In this document: positions 1 to 9,488 of the stretch, piece by piece
Layout of the letters: each line of letters begins with the position of its first letter
How positions within the stretch are numbered: position 1 is the first letter of the stretch
Assembly (NCBI GenBank): GCA_004335635.1
Contig: QAXH01004740.1
Location: 2,732-26,565, forward strand
Length of the DNA stretch: 23,834 nt
Source: Chloromonas sp. AAM2
Taxonomy: Eukaryota; Chlorophyta; Chlorophyceae; Chlamydomonadales; Chlamydomonadaceae
Reading direction: 5' to 3'
Program-made: the position numbers and the translations under genes
The notes under the pieces: model-generated
Told to the model about the DNA's origin: nothing
Seen by the model: only the letters and a program-made list of their open reading frames with translations
The model's database searches: none

Positions 1-278
1 GTGTTTCTCTGTGTGTGTCTGTGTGTGTGTGTGTGTGTTTCTCTGTGTGTGTGTGTGTGTGTGTGTGTCTGTGTGTGTGTCTGTGTGTGTGTCTGTGTGT
101 GTGTGTGTGTGTGTCTGTGTGTGTGTCTGTCTGTGTGTCTGTCTGTGTGTGTGTCTGTGTGTGTCTGTGTGTGTCTGTGTGTCTGTCTGTGTGTCTGTCT
201 GTGTGTGTCTGTGTGTCTGTCTGTGTGTCTGTCTGTGTGTGTGTCTGTGTGTCTGTCTGTGTGTGTGTCTGTGTGTGT

Positions 279-310
<32 letters not shown>

Positions 311-373
311 CTGTGTGTGTGTCTGTGTGTCTGTGTGTGTGTCTGTGTGTCTGTGTGTGTGTGTCTGTCTGTC
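1..373. repeat. (GT)n / GTCT-interrupted microsatellite
   Basis: The first 373 bases are almost entirely alternating GT with frequent single C interruptions (GTCTGTGT, GTCTGTCT), ending where unique sequence begins near 374. Alternating purine-pyrimidine DNA of this kind is prone to slippage and can adopt Z-form. The tract is open in all three plus frames and gives Cys-Val-Cys-Leu-type translations, which are artefacts. It probably sits in an intron or upstream of the gene whose exons start at 568. The true length in the genome may be larger, since the window cuts it. Confidence 0.97.
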
Positions 374-567
374 AATCACATACAGGGTGAATCGCGGGGT
401 GACCATAGCGTGTGTACTTGGCCAACTTTTGCTAGGCTAGTAGAGCTCACGACAACTTCAGATGTTTGACTAGAATCGCCTGTTTTTCCTGCCTATGGCC
501 CTGTCATGGCAAGCTTCCCCCCATGGCCTGTGACCCCTGACGTCGTGATTCTCATCTGCTCATGCAG

Positions 568-1383
568 GCGGCCAACTGAATTGGCCAAACTACAGCAATG
601 CGACAACTGCCAGGACGTTTTCTGCACGTGGGTGCTTGGCATGTGCTACACAGCACAACCTTTGAACCAAACATGTAGGGACTGTGCAGCTGCATCCCTC
701 CACCGTGCGCATGTCAAGTATCTCTGACTGCCTCTGACGACACCCAGCCAAGGTGATCTGACGTGATGAGTTCAAGGTGGCCATGCCGTTGTGCGCAGTT
801 TGTGTTCCGTGCACAACTACGACACACGGGAGGATCGTGTTTTGTGCTTAGACTGCAACTGTCAACGACCCCAGCAGGTGAGGAGGCAACACGACCAGGA
901 AGGACGACGCAGGCAGCACAGCAGCGGGCCTGGGCACCCGGTACACTGAGGGTGGATCAGAGGAGCTACAGCTGGTGTGGCACTGGAAGAAGAGCTACCT
1001 CTTCCTTTACATTGAATTTGTTGCTGTGCAGGTTGTAGATGGGCGTGTGCACCAGAAAGCCATGGCACAGCCCCAGATGAACATGACTCATCATTGTGAG
1101 GGTGTCATTGCTCCTGATAGTCTTCTATGGGTGATGTTTGCAGGGCACGCCAGCGGGCCGGTCCACCCCATGCGCCCCGTCATCCTATCACAGCCACCAC
1201 CAGCACCACGTCACGACGCCGGCTCCCCCATATTCCCTGAGAGCGGCTGGACCCTGGCCCTTGGCAGGGGGCACGCCACAGAGCACGTTGTTTGGCCAGC
1301 TTCAGAGCAGCCCAATGCCACCCACCCCAATGTCGCACCATGGAACACCCATTGCAGGGCCTTGGCCTCTAGCTAACCTTTGA
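568..1383 (+). CDS. Cys/His-cluster (B-box-like) protein, 3' part, three exons
   Basis: Three exons join in phase: 568-717, 799-877 and 1144-1383, with the TGA stop at 1381-1383. The acceptors end in CAG (atgcag, gcgcag, ttgcag) and the donors are GTATCT and GTGAGG. The first exon opens in phase 2, which suggests a further exon to the left of the window; an ATG at 506 is in the same frame and could be an alternative start. The joined product has a CDNCQDVFC cluster followed by a second CxxC, and then, across the 81-bp intron, CSVH plus CLDC. This spacing resembles the CxxH...CxxD/C core of B-box zinc fingers. The last exon is Pro/His/Ser-rich and probably disordered. The family call is inference from cysteine spacing only; what supports a real gene is the phase agreement of both introns and the merging of a broken frame into one open frame. 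Function is unknown; B-boxes usually mediate protein contacts in ubiquitin or transcription factors. Confidence 0.5.
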
Positions 1384-3234
1384 CACTCCCAAAGCCTACT
1401 TTTAGTTTAGTCTAGTTGATTCATGTACTGATAGCCAATGTATGAGAGGGCAATGGCGCACGTAACGCAGGCCAGAAATAGCACACCGTGAGCAAACCCA
1501 CTTTAAAATAACAAAAAGTTTGTCGGTTCTGGGACAGTCCCTGGGAATATCGCTACAAGTGACGAGTTTGGGACACTTGGTGTCTGGCGTTTGAGGGCGT
1601 GGGGCGAGGTGATGAACTACTGTGCCTGGCGCATCCTGTCTGGCATCCATCGCTGTCCACCGGTTGCATTTTCCATGACAGACTAGTTGTACCTCGACTA
1701 TGTGCCTGAACTACGGCTTTTTGCGTTAGACAGCCAAGCATGCAAGCGATTTCTTCAGGGCAAACATGATCCTTGGATGCTTGAATACATTTTTGGCCAC
1801 AAGCATCATGCACAACATTTGCACCGCCTAGGTTGACAACGAATTCGTCTCTCATTTGAATGCATGACTTTGAAATCAAAGCGTCCTCTTTTCTATCAGA
1901 GCTTACACAAACACTAAACAAACCAGGTAGGTAGGCAACGCACACAGCGCAGGCAGTGCAGCATTGCCAATGCTATTGAGCTTGCGGAGCAAGAATTCAG
2001 GCAGGCCAAAGTCTGGAGAAGAGCAGGCGTCGCGTTGGCCCTGAAAAGCAGACATTGTTTGTGTACCATTTGCAGCACTGCAGGTGTGCTATTTGTGACA
2101 TGCCCAGCTTATGAATTGTATTCATTGTTGGCAAGGCTAACGACTGTAAATGGTCAATGCCGTTTGGCCATGGTAGCAGGGAAAAAGTGAACCACATAAC
2201 AACAAAACAAACAAAGAGTGAACCACATGCTGCCTTCACAGCCAGGATTGTAACAAAGCGCGTACAGATGAAGTGTGGGAAAGGAAGCCAACGGCCTGCC
2301 ACGGTCATCAAGGGATAAGGGGATCGGACGTACGGACATTGAAATCATTCATGTGTCTGAGACTGACAAGCCATGTGTTTCACTAGAGGAGAAGGGCAGC
2401 TGCAAACGTTCATCTGGCATTGTTATGACATGTTCTGATTGGCGTGGACAGTCTTTACACGTAGTCCTGACCCGGAACTCTGCTTGCGTGTGAGGGACGT
2501 TAGTGCTTAAGGTGGTCAGATGTCAGGATGTGCAGCCACGACCTGGGCACTTGTCATCCGTTCCAAGGGCACCCAGCGGTTATGTGCAGCTTCCTGTCAA
2601 TCACCTCACTTCATTTCAATCACCTCACTAGATTGGGTGCTATCATTGTATATGCTTGGTATGGCTTTACCCATTGCGAATTCGTTAGCCAAACTGTTGT
2701 GCTTGTGCCCTATGCTCGTGTCATCACAACTGGACAAAGCCTTGCCACCCTGTTCGACGCTCACAATTCATGCGCTCTGAACTCAACAGTTAGTGAGTTC
2801 GAAGCTCAGCCTGTCAAAAGCATGTGCAAACGTGCATCTGTGGTCAGGGCTGTGCGATGGAAGGTATAGGTGATCACTCCGCTCGCTCCGCTGAGGCTGG
2901 CTTGTATTGGGATGGCAGCCCGTACAGCGCCTTCTGATTGGTCACAACTGTCTTCCTGAAGTGGACCTGCAAAAAACGGCCGAGCAAGCAGGTCTTGATA
3001 GCATAGCGAGGATCACGAGCCACAGTACGCATCATGCACTACACTATGACCACCAGGTGTTTTGTACCTCGAGGATCAGCAGCGAAGCGAGTAGTGCATG
3101 TAATGATTGTAGGCTCTTCTGTCATGAACTTGCACTGCGTGCACAGCTGCACGCCCAGGCTATCATTACCTAGCATAGAATGGCCGCCTGTTACTGCCCA
3201 ATCACTAGCTTACTATCAGAGATCGGTCTGGAGA
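1384..3234. other. Convergent intergenic spacer, no supported gene
   Basis: This 1.85-kb stretch lies between the stop of the B-box-like gene (plus) and the stop of the coiled-coil gene (minus), so it should hold the 3' UTRs of both. Open frames such as the one on the minus strand at 1553-1945 show no recognisable domain, no exon-like composition and no phase-consistent splice partners. A short extra 3' exon of the coiled-coil gene could hide here, because its last modelled exon carries a possible donor at 3276. I see no tRNA, repeat or mobile element. Confidence 0.5.
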
Positions 3235-6200
3235 TTAGAGTGATGTACATGGGCTCTGACAGGAAGTGACCCACACTTGCTTAACAGTGTCCAGTCTTTC
3301 AGACAATGGCCTGGACATCATACGCACCTCCATCTCTCTGAGCCGTGCCAGCTCCAGCTTAGCATCCACAAGTTCGTTGGTGAGCTTCTCACGCTCCGAA
3401 CGCAGCTCGCTGTTGCGTGAGTCGAGCTCACCGCGCTCGCGCGAAAGCGTAGCCACCTCTTGTGCCAGGCCACTGCACGTGTCCTTGAGTGTTCCGAGCT
3501 CAACCGCAAGCCGTGCACTGCACAAACAGGTGTTGGCAATACAAGGCTGGAGAGGCAAGGGCAGGAAAGAGCAGCTGAACATGGAGTTGATGGTACGCAT
3601 AGAACTTGCAAAACCAGGACAAAACAGGCAAAGGGTTTTTCAGGGTGTGGTGCCATGCATCGTTTGAGGCACTCATAGACCACGGGGAGGTTAAGCACAA
3701 GCAAAGAGCAGACAGCATTCTCTTGAATATTGGCATTACCCGTGTGAAAGGCATGAGAACGGATCAGCATAAGCAAAACAGCACCCTCCTCCTGTGATTA
3801 CCTGTGCCATGTCCTCCCTGTGCTGGCCTGTCCATCTCGCCTATGTGTTCTCTTGTCCTTACCTCTCTGCCTGCGCATCCTTCATGGAGTTCTTGCTGAC
3901 CTCCAGATCCTCCTCCAGTGCGCGTATGCGCAGAGCGGTGCGTGCCTTCTCCTGGTAATAGGAAGTGAGCAAGACATGGAACATCAGGATTATGCGCCAT
4001 GTCTGATAGCGGAGGGCCCAACTTGGCCCACAACAGCTGCGAGGTTGCGAATTTTGCCACTCATAACTGATCAGCTGCGTGTAGCCCAGGCCCATGTGTT
4101 GTGAAGTGTGCCCAGTACGCTCACACAGCTCACTGCCTGGATGCCGCTGGTTGTGTCCTCACAACATGCTGCTGCGGAGGCGGTTACTGACAGCACGGCG
4201 CAGGGATCAACAGGAAACTGCTCTGGGCATCTGGATCCTACAAACAAGCACATACAAGCAAAATTGCACACACAAGCAACACCACAGTGTGTGTGCTGCA
4301 TCCGTCACCTGCTGCGTTGCCACTATTGCCACCTCTGCCGCCCGTATCTTGTCCTGCAGCTCCATGATGACCGCGGCCCGCCCCTCGGCCAGACTGACCT
4401 CCTTGCGCAGCTCAGCGCACACACTCTCGCTCTCGCTCAGCTGCGACAACAGGGCGCAGGCACACGTTTACTGCCTATGGCTAGGCTCATCTCCTGTGCC
4501 CCGCAGTACAGCACCACACAGCTGATGCGGCTCAGCGCACACACGCTCAGCTGCGGCACGGACACGGGCAACAAGCCTGTGCCGGGCGTGTGGTGTCTGG
4601 CGGTGCTATTGATATGGCAGTACAGCACAACCTCACAGCTGATGTGGCACAGGTATGCATTATCTGTCTGTACATAGCCGGCGACACATGTCCATCACAG
4701 TTATGCAATTGGCTGCATGCAAGGTGGGCGTCTGCGACTGTCTGTACTGCACACATGGACTCGACTGCGTGTGAATGCACGGGCGAGCTCCAATCTGACA
4801 GTGAGCGAAACAGCGATGGTGGCGTGAACGTGGCAATGCACAGACAGAGCACCACTTATTGCCATGCACCAAGACAGTTAAGCAGGCATACACCCATGAA
4901 CAGCAGTAAAGCAGGTCAAGAAGCCGATGCGACCAATACTCCAGCATACAGAAATGGTGATGGTGATGACTGATGACGAAGCATCACACACCTTGACTCG
5001 CAAGTCGGCTGCTTCATCACTGGCCAGGGTCAGTGCACGTGACGTGTCACCCTTTGCGACTGTAGCTACTGCCTGAGCAGCGGCCAGGCGTGTCTCCAGC
5101 CCAGCAAGGCTTCGTCGAGCCGCCTGCGATGACACAAACGCAGATGTGAACAGCTTAGGCAGAAACTCCTACTGATGTAGATATTTCTGCCACCCTCTGC
5201 TGCTTGCCTGCATGCGCCCTGCATGAGGATGAGACTGCTGTCAAAAAAAGATACCCTGAGTGACACATTGCGATCATCACTGTGCTGACAGTGCGCAGCC
5301 GTCCAGTACACAAAACATGGCAAACCATTTCATGACAAGCCAGCCAGCCAGTCCACCAACGACGAATTGATATCAGTATCAATGCTAATTCATTAGCAGA
5401 ATAGAATAAATAACAATGATAATATTAGAAGTAATAGGCATCTCACCTGCAGCTCTGCCAGCTCCTCCTTGGGCACCTGTGCGTAGTACTTGGCCTGCGC
5501 CTCGAGCTTGAGCTCCAGGGCCTGCTTCTCAGCGGATGCACGACGCAACTCGTCGTACTCCTGAGCACACCAAGTCAAGCAGCCAAGTACAAAGTGTGAG
5601 AGTGTGAGGGAGAGAGAGAGAAAGAAAGTAATTGCACAACGTTTGAGTGTAGCATACAGCCTATAGAGCCGTAGACAGTTCAAAGCATTGCTACACCGTG
5701 TTGGGTTCGGCATCCACAGACGTGAGCAGGTCAGATAAGCTACTCTCAGTACATCACCAAGCAAGCATTTGTTGTTTTTGTGGCAACGTGCACGAGTGGG
5801 TGGACAGCGTCATGCACCAGCAGGGGCAGACACCACACTGCCTTGTCACTCTACGGTGATTGCGGGGGACTTCTACAGCCTTGTGCCCTTATGCTGGGTG
5901 GATGAACAACAATGATGACTGGGTCGTCAGGTGGGTGGGTACATAATGATACGGATGATTATTGACCATGTTTGCCTCACCTGCACCGTGATTGCAATGT
6001 GCTCCTCCTTGATGAGCTCCATCTCCTCGCGCAGCATCTTGTTAAGCCGCGTCACGTCCGCCAGCTCCTGCCGCACGGCCCGCAGCTCCTGCTCCGTGCT
6101 AGCCTTCTCACTGCAGGAGAGGAGAGGAGTAAAAGGGGTCAGGCAGGGGTGAGGCAGGAGCACGCCTACTCATTAAGAGCAGGGGTGCCGGCTTCAGCAC

Positions 6201-9200
6201 GATACTGCACATGATACACACAATTTGCTGTTCTTACATTTGACATCTGTGGGAAAGGAAACCTCAGCATATGGTCCTTACAGACACTCACGTGTGCACA
6301 CCCTTGAGTGATGCAAACTCGGACTTGGGGACGGGTACACACTCGTCCTTGATGATGTATAGGTCAGCCTGCAGGGCACAGGGCACAGCACACAGCACAC
6401 ACATGACCACATGCACGCCACCAGTCAGTCGCCAACCTGCCACAAGTGATGAAAGCGCGCACATAGGACAAAGCACACACATGACCACATGCACGCCACC
6501 AGTCAGTCGCCAACCTGCCACAAGTGACGAAAGCGCAGTGCTCTTGCTGGCAAAGGAAGCGTTCGTCTACACGCTTGTCCCGGACACTCCTGCTTGTTTA
6601 TGCTCATGAATCGCAAGATGCAGCCTGTAAGATGAAATGTCAGGTCACAAAGATAGGAAACGAGTGCTTTGTAATGCCTGCAAGCTGCCAGCCCTGCGCT
6701 CGGTGTCCACTTGCCATACACATGCAACATGCACATCCAGACCTAGTTACAGACCTAGTTACAAAGTGACAAACCCACTACCCACTTGAAGGCGAGTGAT
6801 CTCAGCATTGAGCCTGCTGATGGTGATGGATGGGTCGATGCCGTTGGCTGACGCGCTGGCGGCACGGGACTCGGACAAGTTTTGCGTGGAGGGGCGGCTG
6901 GCAAGGCCAGTGCCTGTGGCAGGCATGATCAGAGCATGGACAGTCAGCACCTGGTTGTGCACGGTTATCAGGGTTCTAGCAAACACCTGGCATGTCCACC
7001 TGGCATGTTTCGTGCAAAACTCTCAGTTTGAGCACAAGCAACATGCCCGACTAACACTTCTCTTCCTGTCGTGTCAGTGTTGCTTGATTGAGCCAGGCGG
7101 CTGCTGCTCCCTCAAGCCGTTGTGTGCATCATCTTGTCCATCCTCATATTTTGTGCCTGAGCAATCACTGGCTTCCATACCGCAGCATGCACTGCCTTCA
7201 TCCCTTCCCGCTGTCTCCCCTCACACCCGGAGGGCAAGGCGCCGAAGAGACGACGGCATAGAGCTCAACCACTTCTCATCTCCGGCATGCCATCACACAC
7301 GCCAACTCAGAAGACGACTACACACATTTGCTATAGCATGCTTCCCTCCCTCTCATCCCCAAGTCAACACACCTGCACCACTCGTGCTGCCGGCCCCGCC
7401 CGCGCTGCCCGCCCCACCCCCGCTGGTGAGCTGCGCCATGTGCGCCTTGGGCACCAGCACGTTGTTCTTGAGCGACTGCTTGATGAGCTCCAGCTCCGAG
7501 GCCAGGGCAGCCTTCTCCTCCTCAGAGGCGGCCAGGGCAGAGGCCAGGTCACCACCAGTGTCTGATTGATGACGACCACCTGCAGAGGAACGCAAGCATC
7601 GAGGACCTCACAACAAAGCAGACCGTTGAGAGGATACCTTCAGCTTCGCATCATCACTGTTCATAACCAGGCGGAGTGACGTTAGCTGGTTGTGTCACAG
7701 ACAAGCAAGACAGGTAATGCGCCGACTGAGGTGCGATAAAGCCAGCTACTGCAGGCTGCCCTGAACTCGAACGGTGCCTTTGCAAAGGCATCAGGACCGG
7801 TGTTCGTCACAGCACGTCTGTTGCTCCCACCAGTGCCCACCTGTTCCCGCAGATGTCCTCAGCACCTCCACCTCCCTCTGCAGCGCCGCCCGCTCCACGT
7901 TCCACCTCTGCGCCTGGGACCTGAGCACTGCTGCCTCCTCCCTTGCCTTCTCACGCTCAGCAGTCATAGTGGCCAGGTGGCTGTTGGCCTGCTGCAGCTG
8001 GACTCGCAGGATGGTGGGGTCGTCCTGGAACGCGCCTGCGAGGAGGAAACACAGGGGGAAAATGGGACGCGTTGCACGCAGGTTGCTGTGACGCGCCACC
8101 TGGCTATTATACACCACAGAAAAAACAAATACCTTGCGCTGCCTTTGCACACGTCGGCACTCACATCCAACTTTCCGGTATTGAACTGCTCACTCAATGC
8201 GTCTCACACCAGCAGTGCTGGGTGTGCACGAGCTGAAGTACTTGTCCCATGTCTGCAAGAGCTCTTGCAGACTGAAACACACATCTTGCCCAGGCAGTCG
8301 AGAAAGCTGTCCCTGTCTTGCACTTCGTGTGCAAGACAGTCCGTCCCAACTTATTCACTGCCCACCTACCTTCACGGTCCAAGCCAGGGGAGCGCTCCAG
8401 CCCGTTTGTACGTCCCATTGACATTCCACTGTCCTGAAGTGTTCCATTACGATTCACTCCCATTGAACGTGACAGCCCAGAGTCAAAGCGCGAGTTGCTT
8501 GAATGGGAGCCAATAGTGCCAAAGGACCGGGAGTTTGCTTGCGAAATTATGCTGCCATTGCTATTGGCAGACTGGCCACCCGCTGCCGCTGCCTCCAGCG
8601 CAGTCTTCTCAGCTAGCCACTGCTTCTTTTGCTGCGCATGGCAGAGTCACATGGGCAATCAGCATGACTCAGCCCGGACTCGGCATGGCAGCCAGGCCGC
8701 ATGGAATACATATACAATGACTGATGAGGGTCGCTGACAATGTGCAAATGTGCTCCAAGGTTTGAGTCCTTGCTGGTGCACTGTGTTGCTAACATGACCT
8801 TGCATGTGGAATGTGCAGCAAGAACTTGCGCAGGTTGAATGAGCACCAATGCACTATGCATCCATGAGTACGTACCTCAAACATCTGCACATTGAGGGCT
8901 TTGAGGCTGGATTTAAGGTTCTCAATCTCGCTCTCCCACCACGGCTCCTGCAACAAGAAGGATGGCAATGCTCTGGAATCATGCACCTGGTATGGTCGAT
9001 AATAGAGTGCGCTTGCAATGACAATAATCAAACTTACCTCGGCAGGCTCATCATTGTACTCCATGTGGTTGTCTTGCTGTCGCTGATGCAATGCTGCGAC
9101 AAGGTCTACTCGCGAGTTTTGTGCTCCTTCCCAGACCAGATGGTGCTGTGAGGAACTTGCTCCGATGGAATTTGGTGTTGGAGGCCCAGACTGAGCGTCT

Positions 9201-9211
9201 GAATGCAGCAT
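3235..9211 (-). CDS. Long coiled-coil protein, 13 exons
   Basis: Exons in transcription order: 9211-9038, 8947-8876, 8631-8370, 8035-7841, 7579-7373, 6913-6786, 6368-6292, 6110-5981, 5560-5447, 5123-4992, 4440-4309, 3951-3863 and 3517-3235. All twelve introns have GT and AG ends and all joins keep phase, giving 664 residues from ATG 9211 to TAA 3235. Residues 1-58 are polar and low complexity; 59-105 are helical (starting EPWWESEIENL); 106-170 are Ser/Gly/Asn-rich; 171-303 are a coiled coil ending in a Gly/Ala linker; 347-651 are almost continuous Glu/Lys/Leu/Ala heptad-like helix. A VPK motif followed by a small hydrophobic patch recurs at 277-279, 359-361 and 444-446. There is no motor, kinase or membrane segment. 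I do not recognise the family; a cytoskeletal, basal-body or flagellar scaffold is a reasonable guess only. The end is uncertain: CAA|GTGTGG at 3276 could be a donor to another exon, in which case the last 13 residues change. Confidence 0.78.
4411..4650. repeat. Diverged duplication spanning the exon 11 acceptor
   Basis: The plus-strand motif CTCAGCGCACACAC followed by CGCTCAGCTGCG occurs at about 4411-4445, where it covers the first codons and acceptor of exon 11 of the coiled-coil gene. It occurs again at about 4530-4556 inside the preceding intron. A second motif (CAGTACAGCA followed by CACAGCTGATG) occurs at about 4505 and 4618. The spacings of about 113-119 bp indicate an old tandem duplication of the exon edge and its flanking intron. 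The duplicated exon edge has lost its coding frame. Confidence 0.6.
6394..6536. repeat. Two-copy tandem duplication, 78-bp unit
   Basis: A 65-bp sequence at 6394-6458 recurs at 6472-6536 with a single visible mismatch (GTGATG versus GTGACG), so the unit with spacer is 78 bp. It lies in the intron between exons 6 and 7 of the coiled-coil gene. The near identity implies a recent event. Because 78 is a multiple of three and the copies lack stops in one frame, it creates a spurious open frame in the intron. Confidence 0.9.
8251..8272. repeat. Perfect 22-bp palindrome in intron 3
   Basis: The arms GTCTGCAAGAG and CTCTTGCAGAC are exact reverse complements with no loop. The site lies in the intron between exons 3 and 4 of the coiled-coil gene, 40 bp from a second inverted repeat. 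The sequence TCTTGCAG can also look like a splice acceptor on either strand. Confidence 0.9.
8313..8339. repeat. Perfect 11-bp stem, 5-nt loop hairpin in intron 3
   Basis: The arms CTGTCTTGCAC (8313-8323) and GTGCAAGACAG (8329-8339) are exact reverse complements around the loop TTCGT. It shares the TCTTGCA core with the palindrome at 8251-8272. A folded intronic RNA element is possible; no function is evident from sequence. Confidence 0.85.
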
Positions 9212-9488
9212 CCAAATGGCCTGAAACTATGGCCTCATTAATCAAGCCGACTGCCCGGTGATTGTGGTGGGCTGTGCCTGGAAACCCGGGTGAGACAGGT
9301 GCAACTTCAAATATAAAATGATGTTGGTCGCAAGTTTCCTGCTGCTCCCCACATCTACTGCCATCGCGCAAGCTGTGGGCAGAAAGCTACTGCCGGGTCT
9401 CCCAGTGGAAACGTTCCTGCACGTGGCTGTCACATCCCGACATTACAGTCACATCCCGACAGGTTGCCGTGACTGGATTTGCAGCAGC
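9212..9488. promoter_or_regulatory. Divergent promoter between coiled-coil and KH genes
   Basis: Only 277 bp separate the two start codons, so both genes must be driven from here. A TATA-like box, TATAAA at 9312-9317, sits 172 bp before ATG 9489 on the plus strand. Transcription starting about 30 bp downstream of it would leave out the in-frame ATGs at 9318 and 9321, which is the main reason for choosing 9489 as the KH start. A 14-bp direct repeat, GTCACATCCCGACA, occurs at 9429-9442 and 9448-9461 in the presumed 5' UTR. No matching TATA box is obvious for the minus-strand gene. Confidence 0.5.

Noticed and set aside
1..469. Three overlapping Cys-Val-Cys-Leu open frames
   Set aside because: They are translations of the GT microsatellite; no frame has real composition.
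1553..1945. 130-codon minus-strand open frame downstream of the coiled-coil gene
   Set aside because: No domain, no phase-consistent link to the last coiled-coil exon, and no promoter or splice support.
6796..7569. 257-codon plus-strand open frame
   Set aside because: It runs antisense to exons 5 and 6 of the coiled-coil gene and through their intron; composition follows the opposite strand.
9318..9488. N-terminal extension of the KH protein from ATG 9318, with signal-peptide-like start
   Set aside because: It begins directly after the TATA-like box, before any likely transcription start, and a secretion signal does not fit a nuclear or cytosolic KH protein.
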